Part shown: positions 54,105-64,000 of the stretch, one piece after another
How positions within the stretch are numbered: the stretch's first letter is position 1
How the letters are laid out: each line of letters starts with the position of its first letter
Source of the DNA: Simmondsia chinensis
Taxonomy: Eukaryota > Streptophyta > Magnoliopsida > Caryophyllales > Simmondsiaceae
DNA: 64,000 bases
Assembly: GCA_018398585.1 (NCBI GenBank)
Contig: JAGTTD010000018.1
Span: 12,469,501-12,533,500 of the forward strand
Reading direction: 5' to 3'
Made by a program: the position numbers and the translations under genes
Notes under the pieces: model-generated
The model's input: only the letters and a program-made list of their open reading frames with translations
Database searches by the model: none
What the model was told of the DNA's origin: nothing

Positions 54105-55609
54105 TGTCGGCTCTAAAGCCAATATCATTGTAATTTTGATGATAACAAGCATTTAGTGAGTCATGTGATTTAAATTGTTCTAATCTTATTTTAAGTGACA
54201 TATAAGAAAGCTAGGCACATCAAAGATTAATCATGGATACGAAGCTTTCCAAAAGATGATAAATCAAGAGGAAAAGAGATAAAAGCTGAAGAGAAGATTT
54301 ATCCAGATTGAAAAGAACGTGATCCAAGTCCGAGCATCTTAAAGTCATTTATTTTTATTGTCTAGGACTTAGGATCGGGATATATCAATTGAGTCCAAGT
54401 CTCAATATTGATATGTGATGCTCTTACAAAAATATTTTTGGAAAATATTTTTGAAAGTTGATTTATCAAATTTTATTTGAAAAATATTTAAGTCAAAATT
54501 AAACCAATCTAATTTATCATTTAAAATATTTTTTTTAAGATTGGTACTTTGAAAAGTAAGATCAAATCAAATAAAGATAAAATTTTAATGGGTGTTGATT
54601 TAGCTTGATTTATAGAACTAATTATTTTTATAATCAAGTAAAGTGGGAAATAAATTCAAAAATTTAAACAAATATAGTAATCAATCAATCAATTTTTAAC
54701 TTAGGACATGCAATAAAATTGTCCCATCAATCAAGCAAATTGATCAAAACGTGTAAATGCACCCGGGTAGGCTGAGTGTCGACACACAAGCGGTATGTGT
54801 CGACACACAGACTTGCAGTAGCCACAAAGAGCTGCTGTGTGTCGACACACAGACTTTGTGTGTCATACACAGACTTGAAAAGCTCAAAAGGGCTACTTTT
54901 GACTTGATTTCTTTCCAAAACCTTTTTCTAATTTTTTGAACGTCTTAATGGCCCTCATTTGCCTATAAATAGGGCTTGAATGCTTTGGTTAAAATCATCC
55001 AATACTCTCTAGCATTCTTTGATAAAAAGTTCTCTTATATACTTGCGCTTTAAAGGTTTGTTTTTTAAGCTTTGTTTAAAACTTTTATTAGAGCATTACT
55101 TGTTCTCTTATTGTTGATCTTTGAGCTTTTCTGGCATATCCTTAGTTTTGGCTAAGCTTGATCAAGTGTCAATTCACTCTTGAAAGAGTGAAGAATTTGA
55201 GTGCTTTAATTCTTTCATTACTTTATTCAAATTTATTTCATTGTAAAGGTTGGATCCTGAACCTACTGTTTATAAAAGGATCAGTTGTAAAAGGTTGGTC
55301 TTGAGCCTACGTACAAAAAAACTGGTTGTAAAGGTTGGATCCTGAGCCTGTTCTTAAAAAGGATCATCGAGCTTAGTTAAAGGCTCAAGTGACTAAGAGT
55401 AGTCACTTGAGAAGTGGACTAGCTTCCGATTTGGAAGTGAACCACTATAAAAATCATTGTGCATCTTGTTTATTTTTTTCTTTGTCTGTTTCATTTAAGA
55501 TTTATTATTTTGCTTTTAATTGAATTTTTTGGTTCATATCTTTAATTTTTTTATTTATCACTAAAGAACCTAATTCACCCCCCCTCTTAGGTTGCCATTT
55601 AGACCTTCA
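54105..55609 (+). mobile_element. 5' LTR of the SIRE-like copia element
   Basis: It is 1,505 bp, from TGTCGGCTCTAAAGCC to AGACCTTCA, with a primer site just after. The TATA region is TGCCTATAAATAGGGC at about 54961. Upstream of it (54776-54872) are three palindromic GTGTCGACACAC boxes and one decayed one. The 3' LTR at 62793 starts TGTTGGCTCTAAAGCC. Confidence 0.85.
54776..54872. promoter_or_regulatory. Palindromic GTGTCGACACAC boxes in U3
   Basis: Boxes lie at 54776-54787, 54797-54808 and 54836-54851 (TGTGTGTCGACACACA, a perfect 16-bp palindrome), with a decayed fourth at about 54855. The 3' LTR has three. They lie about 90-185 bp upstream of TATA, where enhancers of LTR promoters occur. 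Confidence 0.6.
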
Positions 55610-55611
55610 AT

Positions 55612-55624
55612 TGGTATTAGAGCC
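55612..55624 (+). other. Primer-binding site of the SIRE-like element
   Basis: TGGTATTAGAGCC has one mismatch to the usual TGGTATCAGAGCC for tRNA-Met. Confidence 0.75.
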
Positions 55625-55746
55625 AGTGCACTATTCTTTTTGGGTCTAACAACCTTAGAGTGATCCTATGGCAACCTTCACTCCAATCTTAGCCGAACAA
55701 GCCTCCTCTTTTTGAAGGGGAAAATTTCTCCTATTGGAAGCTAAGA

Positions 55747-57084
55747 ATGAGACTTTATATTACATCTATTGATTTTGACTTATGGCTTATTACAAAAAAT
55801 GGTGATTATGTACCCTCAAAGAAACAAGGTGAGAAAACCATTAAAAAAGAAGAAAATGAGCTTATGCAAGATGACAAAGAAAAACTTGCAAAAAATGCAA
55901 AAACTCATTATCAACTTTTATGTGCTATTGCCCCAAATGTCTTTAACCATGTGTCCGGTTGTCAATCGGCAAAAGAAATCTGGGACAAGCTGGAGGTCAC
56001 CTATGAAGGTACGGATCAAGTTAAATCCTCTAAATTCAATATGTTGGTAAGAGCTTATGAACTTTTCAAAATGAAACCGGAGGAATCAATAAAAGAGATG
56101 TACACTAGATTTTTGGATATTACTAACAAACTCCAAGCTCTTGGAAAAATGTATTCAAATGAGGAGCAAGTTAGTAAAATTCTTCGATGTCTCCCTATTT
56201 CATGGCAAGGCAAGGTTATTGCTATTTGGAAAGCTCATAACCTCTCTACTTATAAACTTGATCAATTAATTGGAAATCTCATGACCCATGAGATTGACAT
56301 GGAAGAGTTTAAAGAAGAGGAAAAACAAAAGAAAAACAAAGACATAGCATTTAAATCATCTTTAAGCGACGAAAGTGACGAAAGTGATGATGAAATTGTT
56401 ATGTTAGCAAAAAGATTTTACAAACGTCTTGAAAAGAAAAGATTTAAGAAAAACTTCAAAAATGGTTCATCTTCCTCCAAAGATGAACCAACTTGCTATG
56501 AGTGTGGAGAAGTCGGACATCTTAAAAGAGATTGTCCCAAGCCAAAATATAAGAAGTTCTTCAACAAACTCAAAAAGAAAGACAAAAAGGAAGAACGAAA
56601 GAAAGCTTTTGCGGCTTGGGGAAATAGCGACGATGACTCCAACGAAGAAAGTGAAGAGGAAATAGCTAACTTTTGTCTCATGGCTTTTGACGACGATAGC
56701 GTTGAAGAGGATGAGGTAAACGATCTATCTGATGATGAAATTATGGTTGGTTTTCAAGAGTTATATGAGAAATATAAAAAATTGAAAAAACAACACAATT
56801 CTTTTGTAAGAGGTCTTGAAAAGACGGGATTGGAAAAGGATTCAAAACGACGTTTAGTGCTTGAACTTGAAAATGAATCCCTAAAGAAAAAGAATGAGTC
56901 TTTGAACAATGACATTATTCAATTAACAAATGAAAAGAAATCCTTGGAAGAAACACTTTATTCTTTAAAGGAAAATGAGAAAGGAAAATCCAAGAAAGAT
57001 GAATCACTTTTAAAAGAAAATGAGTCTTTGAAAGAGAAAATGGAAGAACTTTCAAAAATATCAAGTAAATTTTTTAAAGATTAA
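55747..57084 (+). CDS. Copia gag, SIRE-like (open over 445 codons)
   Basis: It begins MRLYITSIDFDLWLITKNGD, the gag N-domain of Ty1/copia. Next come VSGCQSAKEIWDKLEVTYEG, MKPEESIKEMYTRFLDITNK and LRCLPISWQGKVIAIWKAHN. A zinc knuckle, CYECGEVGHLKRDC, is at residues about 252-265. The C-terminal third is very acidic and then coiled-coil-like (KENESLKEKMEELSKISSKF). It packages the retroelement RNA. The frame ends in TAA at 57084, but homologous sequence continues with a second knuckle at about 57210. The initiator Met shown may not be the original start, as similar protein can be read just upstream. Poly-Lys stretches reflect A-rich composition. Confidence 0.8.
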   Translation: MRLYITSIDFDLWLITKNGDYVPSKKQGEKTIKKEENELMQDDKEKLAKNAKTHYQLLCAIAPNVFNHVSGCQSAKEIWDKLEVTYEGTDQVKSSKFNMLVRAYELFKMKPEESIKEMYTRFLDITNKLQALGKMYSNEEQVSKILRCLPISWQGKVIAIWKAHNLSTYKLDQLIGNLMTHEIDMEEFKEEEKQKKNKDIAFKSSLSDESDESDDEIVMLAKRFYKRLEKKRFKKNFKNGSSSSKDEPTCYECGEVGHLKRDCPKPKYKKFFNKLKKKDKKEERKKAFAAWGNSDDDSNEESEEEIANFCLMAFDDDSVEEDEVNDLSDDEIMVGFQELYEKYKKLKKQHNSFVRGLEKTGLEKDSKRRLVLELENESLKKKNESLNNDIIQLTNEKKSLEETLYSLKENEKGKSKKDESLLKENESLKEKMEELSKISSKFFKD

Positions 57085-57394
57085 GAAACATTTGACAAAA
57101 TTCTTGTATCTCGAAGGCCAATTTATAACAAAGAAGGAATAGGTTATAATGGAAATGTCCAAAAGAAAAATTTGAATGTTCTTTTTGTTAAAGCCTCGTG
57201 ACCTTCAACAAACTCTGTAAGGTGCAACTATTGTGGTGACCATGGGCATATCATTTACCAATGTTTTTTCAAAAGAAACTTGAAAAAGACAAAGATGGTT
57301 TGGGTCCCAAAAGGATCTCAACCACCAAATGCAAAGGCTAACAACAAAGGACCCAAGAAAATTTTGGTACTTAAAAGTGTTTGAATTGTGATAG
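57085..57394 (+). pseudogene. Gag C-terminus with second zinc knuckle
   Basis: After the stop at 57082-57084 the same frame continues to a second knuckle, CNYCGDHGHIIYQC, and a K-x-VWVPKG motif, typical of SIRE-type gag. In-frame TGA stops at about 57198 and 57383 interrupt it. Confidence 0.7.
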
Positions 57395-57730
57395 GTGTGT
57401 ATGAAAATCCAAAGCAAAAAACAAAAGTGGTACTTGGATAGTGGTTGCTCAAGACATATGACCGGAGATAAATCCAAGTTCACTTCACTAATGGCAAGAA
57501 AAGGAAATGCCACATTTGGTGACAATAAGAAAGGAAAAATAATCGGTATCGGTAATGTTGCTTCTAACTCTTCTCCTTGCATTGAAGATGTCTTACTCGT
57601 GGAAGGTCTTAAGCACAACTTGCTAAGCATTAGTCAATTATGTGATAAAGGCTATTGTGTGAATTTTGAATCATCTAGATGCATAGTTAAACATGCTAAA
57701 ACAAATGAAATTTTGCTTGTTGGTCTATGA
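57395..57730 (+). pseudogene. Copia protease
   Basis: KWYLDSGCSRHMTGDKSKFT shows the copia protease active site Asp-Ser-Gly. GNATFGDNKKGKIIGIGNVA and LLVEGLKHNLLSISQLCDKG follow. It ends at a TGA; the sequence continues into the integrase after another short broken stretch. Confidence 0.8.
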
Positions 57731-57790
57731 TGTGAGAATGTCTATATGATTGATCTTGATTGTGTAGACTGATTAAAATGTTTTAGTGTC

Positions 57791-58936
57791 ATGGATGAAA
57801 ATGATCCTTGGATTTGGCATAGAAGATTTGGACATGCTAGTATGGATTTAATTTCAAAACTTTCAAAAAATGATCTTGTTAGAGGTTTACCAAAGTTAAA
57901 ATTTGAAAAAGATCATATTTGTGATGCATGTCAATATGGAAAACAAACTAGATCATCATTCAAACCTAAGAACGTTGTTTCAACATTAAGGCATCTTGAA
58001 CTCTTACATATAGACTTATTTGGTCCTACTCGTCATTTGAGCCTTGGTGGAAAGCGATATGGACTTGCAATTGTTGATGATTACTCACGCTTTACTTGGG
58101 TCCTATTCCTTTCTTATAAGAGTGAAGCATTTGATAAATTTGAAAAATTTTGTAAAAAGGTGCAAAATGAAAACGATTTGAAAATTGTTTCGGTTAGAAG
58201 CGATCATGGAAGGGAATTTGAAAATGATGATTTTGAAATTTATTGTGATTACTTTGGAATTGATCACAATTTTTCGGCACCTCGAACTCCTCAACAAAAT
58301 TGAGTGGTTGAAAGAAAAAATAGAACTCTTGAAGAAATGGCAAGAACAATGATTTATGAAAATAACTTGCCTAAATCTTTTTGGACCGAAGTCGTCAACA
58401 CCGCTTGCTATATTTTAAATCAAGCTTTAATAAGACCAATTTTAAAGAAAACACCATATGAACTATATAAAGGTAGAAAGCCAAACATTGCATATTTTAA
58501 ACCTTTTGGGTGCAAATGCTTCATTCACAACAATGGCAAAACAAATCTTGAAAAATTTGACTCACGAGTTGATGAAGGTATTTTCATTGGTTACTCTTTA
58601 ACAAGCAAAGCATATAGAGTCTATAATAAAAAGACAAAGGTTGTAGAAGAGTCTGTACATGTAGTTTTTGATGAAATTAATGTCTTGTCTTTTAGAACTC
58701 CTTGTGATGACGATGACATAGTAATCAAACCAATAAACATCACACACTCATCCAATGAGCAAGAAAATGTTATATCCAATGCTCAAATGAATGAATCAAA
58801 AGGAGATAACCAAAATGTAGAATCCAAAGAGGAAAACTTACCACGAGATTGGAAATACTTGAAGGATCACCCAACAAGTCAAATCATTGGTGATCCCTCA
58901 CAAGGTGTAAAAACTAGGCATGCATTAATGAAATAA
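57791..58936 (+). pseudogene. Copia integrase
   Basis: The HHCC region (WHRRFGHASMDLISKLSKND ... CDACQYGKQTRSSF) precedes the core: LLHIDLFGPTRHLSLGGKRY (first Asp), VDDYSRFTWVLFLSYKSEAF, VRSDHGREFENDDFEIYCDY (second Asp), SAPRTPQQN-stop-VVERKNRT (Glu present). The stop at 58301-58303 replaces the invariant Gly of QQNGVVERKN (GGA to TGA). It continues to 58936 with KPFGCKCFIHNNGKTNLEKF, and ends at a TAA. Otherwise well conserved. Confidence 0.8.
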
Positions 58937-59011
58937 TGTCATTTAGCTGCATTCATCTCTCCTAAAGAACCCAAGAACATAAAAGAAGCTCTTAATGACG
59001 CAAATTGGATA

Positions 59012-60496
59012 ATGGCAATGGAGGAAGAGCTCAACCAATTCAAGAGAAGTGATGTATGGGAACTTGTAGATAGACCCCATGATCATCAAATCCTAGGTAC
59101 CAAATGGGTCTACCGCAACAAGAAGGATAAGAAAGGTAACGTGGTAAGAAATAAGGCAAGGTTGGTAGCTAAAGGCTATAACCAAGAAGAAGGTATAGAC
59201 TATGAGGAAATCTTTGCTCCCGTTGCTAGGCTAGAAGCTATTAGACTCTTATGTGCATTTGCTTCATTTAAAGATTTCAAACTTTTTCAAATGGATGTTA
59301 AAAGTGCATTTTTAAATGGTCTTATTAAAGAAGAGGTTTATGTTGAACAACCACCCGGATTTGAGGATGACAAATTTTCCAATCATGTTTTCAAACTCAA
59401 AAAGGCATTCTATGGATTGAAACAAGCTCCTAGAGCTTGGTACGAGAGATTGAGTTCCTTTTTAATGCAAAATGGATTTTCAAGAGGAAAAGTTGACACC
59501 ACACTCTTTATCAAACACTCTAAACATGAAATTCTTATCGTACAAATTTATGTTGATGATATAGTGTTTGGTGCTACTAATCCATCTCTTTGTGAAGAAT
59601 TTGCAAATCTTATGAGTAGGGAATTTGAAATGAGTATGATGGGAGAACTTAACTACTTCCTTGGATTACAAATCAAGCAAGGCAAGGAAGGAATTTTCAT
59701 CAACCAAGCCAAGTACATAAAGGAAATGCTCAAGAAATTTGGCATGGAAAATTCCAATGCAATAGCAACACCAATGAGCTCAACTCTTAAGTTAGATATG
59801 GATGAAAAAGGTAAAAAGGTGGACCAAAAGCTATATCGAGGTATGATCGGATCTCTTCTTTACCTTACCGTGAGTAGACCTGACATATTATTCAGTGTAT
59901 GTTTATGTGCTAGATTTCAAGCATGCCCCAAGGAATCTCATCTATGTGCCGTGAAAAGAATATTTCGATGCCTAGTTCGGATCCCTACTTTAGGCATATT
60001 TTACCCTAAATGTGATTTCTTTGATTTAGTTGGATATAGTGATGCAGATTTTGCCGGATACAAAGTGGACCGAAAATTGACTAGTGGTACTTGTCAATTT
60101 CTTGGTCACGCTTTGGTGTCATGGTTTAGCAAAAAGCAAAATTCCGTTGCTTTATCCACTGCTGAGGCCGAATATGTTGCATGTGGTAGTTGCCATGCTC
60201 AAATGTTATGGTTAATGCACCAATTAAATGACTATGGTTTTAATATTAACCATGCTCCTATAATGTGCGATAATACTAGTGCTATATGTTTAACTAAAAA
60301 TCCGGCTCAACACTCTAGAACAAAGCATATTGAGGTTAGACATCATTTTATTCGTGATCATGTGCTTAAGGGAGATGTCATTGTAAAATTTGTTCCCACC
60401 AACGACCAATTAGCGGACATTTTCACTAAACCTGTAAGTGAAGAAATCTTTTGCAATATTAGAAGTAAAATTGGCATGTGTAATCTATCATCTTGA
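59012..60496 (+). CDS. Copia reverse transcriptase-RNase H (open frame)
   Basis: 494 codons. RT motifs: [82 protein letters not shown], and the active site [16 protein letters not shown] (Tyr-Val-Asp-Asp). RNase [56 protein letters not shown] and [14 protein letters not shown], then [20 protein letters not shown] at the end. This is the full-length copia RT-RNase H block with all catalytic Asp and Glu residues visible. Translation from a full-length polyprotein is blocked by upstream stops. Confidence 0.85.
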   Translation: MAMEEELNQFKRSDVWELVDRPHDHQILGTKWVYRNKKDKKGNVVRNKARLVAKGYNQEEGIDYEEIFAPVARLEAIRLLCAFASFKDFKLFQMDVKSAFLNGLIKEEVYVEQPPGFEDDKFSNHVFKLKKAFYGLKQAPRAWYERLSSFLMQNGFSRGKVDTTLFIKHSKHEILIVQIYVDDIVFGATNPSLCEEFANLMSREFEMSMMGELNYFLGLQIKQGKEGIFINQAKYIKEMLKKFGMENSNAIATPMSSTLKLDMDEKGKKVDQKLYRGMIGSLLYLTVSRPDILFSVCLCARFQACPKESHLCAVKRIFRCLVRIPTLGIFYPKCDFFDLVGYSDADFAGYKVDRKLTSGTCQFLGHALVSWFSKKQNSVALSTAEAEYVACGSCHAQMLWLMHQLNDYGFNINHAPIMCDNTSAICLTKNPAQHSRTKHIEVRHHFIRDHVLKGDVIVKFVPTNDQLADIFTKPVSEEIFCNIRSKIGMCNLSS

Positions 60497-60675
60497 CCTT
60501 GATTGCATACATAAGTGATTTGCATTTTCTATTAAGTTTTAATACTCATCATAAAAGAGCTCCAATGGACCAAGTATTCTTATCCAATTCATGGATATAG
60601 GAACTTGGACCATTTTTTTATTTAAAAAAAAAAGGGTAACGCACACACAGAGAAACAGAGCACCGCTCTGTCTTC

Positions 60676-60775
60676 TGTGTGTCGACACACAAAATATGTG
60701 TGTCGACACACAGAGCAGCAGTACCGCTGCTCTGTATTTGTGTGTCAACACAGAGAGCGTGTGTGTCAACACACA
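60676..60775. promoter_or_regulatory. Internal cluster of the same palindromic boxes
   Basis: TGTGTGTCGACACACA at 60676-60691 and again at 60697-60712, then GTGTGTCAACACA-type degenerate boxes at about 60740-60775. CAGAGCAG...CTGCTCTG stems lie between them. The cluster is 550 bases upstream of the third ORF and resembles the LTR U3 cluster. A CT-rich leader-like stretch follows. Confidence 0.5.
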
Positions 60776-61231
60776 AGGAAGAAATTTACAGACCCTTTTT
60801 TCTACTTCATCTTCCTTTCTTTATCTCACCCTCTCTCTCACTCTCTCACTCAAGCCCTAATCCTTTTCTTTCAAAATCTCACCAAAATCACCATTTTTCT
60901 TTCAATTGCCTCTAAATATTTACTTAAAATCAAGCTTCTATCTACTTTTTAACATCAAAACCTAAGCATTTTGTCAAAAACTCATTCTGTTCACAAACCC
61001 TAACATAAAACCGAACGTCCACAAATTTTTCTCAAGTTCGTCTATTTTTCTCCACTTTTCTTGCTCCAAATACTTTATTTTCACTACCATTACATCCTTC
61101 TTTAACAAAAATCAAACTTTTTCTAGCACAAAATCGAACCTCCAAATGTTTTTTCGATTTTTCGTCCTTTTCTCCATCAAAAACCCTAACCTCTGAATTT
61201 TTTTCGATTTTCTTCCAAATCTCAAAGGGAC

Positions 61232-62195
61232 GTAAAACAGCTGCCAAGAAGAGATCTGCACACACTGAAGGGGCTTCTTCTTCTCGGGGCCCTAGCTCGG
61301 TAAATTCTTCTAACCCCTTCCTCAAAAAGGAGGTATTATTCGGTAAATTTATTGACTGGACTTAGATTAGGACTCATAACTTGGGAGAATTATTTTCTTT
61401 GTTTGAAGGAGTAGGTTAGACTGAAATTTGTTCTATAAAGGAACCGGTATATCTGGAGTTAGTAAGAGAGTTTTATTTCAACTTAAACATTTCTAAAACT
61501 ACTCCTTTTGAACTATCCTCTATAATTTCAGGTCAAGGAATCAAAATTACTGCTGATTATATCAATGATTGACTTGGCTTTGATTTTAGTATAGAGGATG
61601 AATTTAATTTTCCTCAAGAATTCCACCAATTCCCGCTCCCCAAATCTCGCCGACACTCCTTACTTCACTCTCCAACCCATCAAGGCCTAACTCCAATGAT
61701 TTAGGAGTGGTTCTTAAGCTAGCACATAAAATCATTTGTATGAACATCACTCCTAGGTCGGGTGGCTTTGACTCGGTCTCTAATTTACATCTATTTTTGC
61801 TATCTAGATTCCTCAAATGAAAAAAAATAAATTTAGGGGATTTAGTCTTAAAATTCATGTACCACATTCACACTAGAAAGACTAATCCCGCATATGGGAT
61901 GCTTCTTACCCGCATTTTTCGACAATGTTTAACATGCTCATCTTTTCAAAACCCCATTCTCTATCAAGATGACTCTATAGAGACATCCTTGAAGAAAATG
62001 GGCTTCGAATTTCGAAACAATGAATGGGTAAAGAAGCAACGAGGAGCTAGAAGGGTAGAAGTAGAAGAGGAAATAAGAGCCGAGGACGAAGAAGAAGGGA
62101 ATTTTGATGAAGGGGGAAATGGGGATAACGAGCTAGAATCTCAGCTCGGACCTCAAAAACGAAAGAGTTTAGATCTTCTGTGGAAGTTCACCTAG
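61232..62195 (+). pseudogene. Third ORF downstream of copia pol (transposon-protein-like)
   Basis: It reads RSAHTEGASSSRGPSS, LFGKFIDWT, LGELFSLFEGVG, PVYLELVREFYFNLNISK and ISGQGIKITADYIND, then in another frame HTRKTNPAYGMLLTRIFRQC, GFEFRNNEWVKKQ and a Glu/Asp-rich tail. This follows the layout of the putative plant transposon protein domain found as an extra ORF in SIRE-type copia and other elements (E-F-Y-x-N-L, Y-G-M-L-L-T-R-I-F). At least three stops and a frame change near 61690 break it. Its role is unknown; an envelope-like function has been suggested for this position in SIRE elements, but I see no convincing signal peptide or membrane segment. Confidence 0.55.
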
Positions 62196-62782
62196 CTTCC
62201 TTACAAGAAACTCAGTCTTCACTACACTCTCAATTTGAAGAGTTCCGCCAAGAAAATCGCTCTACACTGTAAAAATTGTTTGATTTTTTGTCTTGTAGAC
62301 ATCGACCCCCTACCCCTTAGGTTTTTTTTTTTTTCCCCTATTTTCACAAACTTGGAGCCACATTTTTCCATATTGTACAATCATGTTTAATCTTATACAC
62401 TTTATGGATGTTCTTCTTTATTCTTCTTGTGTGCATTAATGTTCTAATTGTCATATTCTCTCTCTCCCCTTGTGCTTTTTTTTTGATGACAAAGGGGGAG
62501 AAAACTTGGTGTACTAATATATAGTATTCATGCTACTTATGTATGTGTTTGATTGATTGAGAAATGTCGAAAGTAATGATGATGTTAATATACCGAATGT
62601 ATGATTCCTAAAATGCATCAACTTATGGGGAGCAATTGCGTTTGAATATTAATCATGATATACATTGCTCCATGAGTTTATAGTCATGTGTATGCATCAA
62701 TGTGTGATGTTTTTATGGTGATATCTATGCCTTACCTTCCACATTTCCAAGAGAAAACACCAAATGTTTGTCATCATAAAAA
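62196..62782 (+). other. Non-coding spacer before the 3' LTR
   Basis: A/T-rich sequence with ATGATGTTAATA words and GGGGAG (about 62510 and 62780) purine stretches. No coding frame. Confidence 0.45.
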
Positions 62783-62791
62783 AGGGGGAGA
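62783..62791 (+). other. Polypurine tract of the SIRE-like element
   Basis: AAAAAAGGGGGAGA precedes TTGTTGGCTC, the LTR start. Confidence 0.8.
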
Positions 62792-62792
62792 T

Positions 62793-64000
62793 TGTTGGCT
62801 CTAAAGCCAATATCATTGTAATTTTGATGATAACAAGCATTTAGTGAGTCATGTGATTTAAATTATTCTAATCTTATTTTTAAGTGACTTATAAGAAAGC
62901 TAGGCACATCAGTGATTAATCATGGATACGAAGCTTTCCAAAAGATGATAAATCAAGAGGAAAAGAGATAAAAGCTGAAGAAAAGATTTATCCAGATTGA
63001 AGAGAACGTGATCCGAGTCCAAGCATCTTAAAGTCATTTATTTTTATTGTCTAAGACTTAGGATCGGGATATATCAATTGAGTCCAAGTCTCAATATTGA
63101 TATGTGATGCTCTTATAAAGATGTTTTTGTAAAATATTTTTGAAAGTTGATTTATCAAATTTTATTTGAAAAATATTCAAGTCAAAATTAAACCAATCGA
63201 ATTTATCATTTAAAATATTTTTTTTTAAGATTGGTACTTTGAAAAGTATGATCAAATCAAATAAAGATAAAATTTTAATGGGTGTTGATTTAGCTTGATT
63301 TATGGAACTAATTATTTTTATAATCAAGTAAAGTGGGAAATAAATTCAAAAATTTGAACAAATATAGTAATCAATCAATCAATTTTTAACTTAGGAAATG
63401 CAATAAAATTATCCCATCAATCAAGCAAATTGATCAAAATGTGTAAATGCACCCGGGTAGGCTGAGTGTCGACACACAGGCGGTATGTGTCGACACACAG
63501 ACTTGCAGTAGCCACAAAGAGCAGCTGTGTGTCGACACACAGACTGAAAAGGTTTAAAACGGCTACTTTTGACTTGATTTCTTTCCAAAACCTTTTTCTA
63601 ATTTTTTGAAAGTCTTAATGGCCCTCATTTGCCTATAAATAGGGCTTGAATGCTTTGGTTAAAATCATCCAATACTCTCTAGCATTCTTTGATAAAAATT
63701 TCTCTTATATACTTGCGCTTTAAAGGTTTGTTCTTTAAGCTTTGTTTAAAACTTTTATTAGAGCATCTCTTGTTCTCTTATTGTTGATCTTTGAGCTTTA
63801 TTGGCATATCCTTAGCTTTGGCTAAGCTTGATCGAGTGTCAATTCACTCTTGAAAGAGTGAAGAATTTGAGTGCTTTAATTCTTTCATTACTTTATTCAA
63901 ATTTATTTCATTGTAAAGGTTGGATCCTGAACCTACTGTTTATAAAAGGATCAGTTGTAAAAGGTTGGTCTTGAGCCTACGTACAAAAAGATCGGTTGTA
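62793..64000 (+). mobile_element. 3' LTR of the SIRE-like element (cut by window end)
   Basis: It starts TGTTGGCTCTAAAGCC and matches 54105 onward over all visible length with only scattered differences, so the insertion is recent. It lacks the fourth palindromic box (a deletion of about 20 bases at 63545). About 300 bases are missing beyond the window. Confidence 0.85.

Noticed and set aside
54727..54939. Short proteins with repeated C-V-D-T-Q words
   Set aside because: They are read through the GTGTCGACACAC palindromes on both strands and vary with box number; not real coding sequence. The same holds at 60539-60915.

Overview
This is plant nuclear DNA, almost certainly from a dicot. Most of the 64 kb is nested, broken LTR retrotransposons. 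The lineages seen are plant ones: chromodomain Ty3 elements, Tat-lineage Ty3 elements with a second (archaeal-type) RNase H, and SIRE-like and Tork-like Ty1/copia elements. They are primed from initiator tRNA-Met, with the motif TGGTATCAGAGC after several LTRs. No prokaryotic, organellar, CRISPR or tRNA genes were found. All assignments come from reading the sequence; no database search was possible.

Left part (1-21 kb). I find only one credible host gene. It lies on the minus strand and has two exons whose reading phases and splice sites fit: exon 1 at 20146-20520 and exon 2 at 1846-2058. Together they would encode a membrane protein of about 195 residues. The 18.1-kb intron between them holds a decayed Ty3 gag-protease remnant with an LTR (3300-4654), two full copies and one tail fragment of 5S-like or Au-like SINEs, a 21-bp perfect hairpin (5986-6067), two related LTR elements fused through a chimeric LTR (6162-11352), a scrambled chromovirus with inverted LTRs (12006-14752), and a non-autonomous array LTR-internal-LTR-internal-LTR (15133-19590) bounded by a perfect 5-bp target duplication.

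Middle (21-41 kb). There is a degraded copia LTR fragment, then a Tork-like copia element without a reverse transcriptase (23204-26009). A 2-kb copia LTR on the minus strand (27863-29896) and a third copia LTR plus gag fragment (29903-30868) follow. Next comes a minus-strand Tat-lineage gag-protease region (30870-41230), split by a nearly complete chromovirus (33557-39312) with two LTRs.

Right part (41-64 kb). A long Tat LTR-like interval (41231-46033) contains a foldback element (42475-43318) and several tandem repeat blocks. After it comes the pol region of a second minus-strand Tat element (49964-54104), with a plant-mobile-domain-like gene on the opposite strand between its integrase and its LTR. 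That element is interrupted by a SIRE-like copia element (54105-64000 and beyond), which has gag, protease, integrase, RT-RNase H, a third downstream reading frame and palindromic TGTGTGTCGACACACA boxes.

Nothing here looks like an intact autonomous element: every pol region carries stops, frameshifts, deletions or lost catalytic residues. The most notable observations are the host gene spread over an 18-kb transposon-filled intron, the 5S-headed SINE family with 15-21 bp target duplications, the tandem LTR array, the non-autonomous families sharing an acidic gag-like ORF, and the antisense plant-mobile-domain gene in a Tat element.
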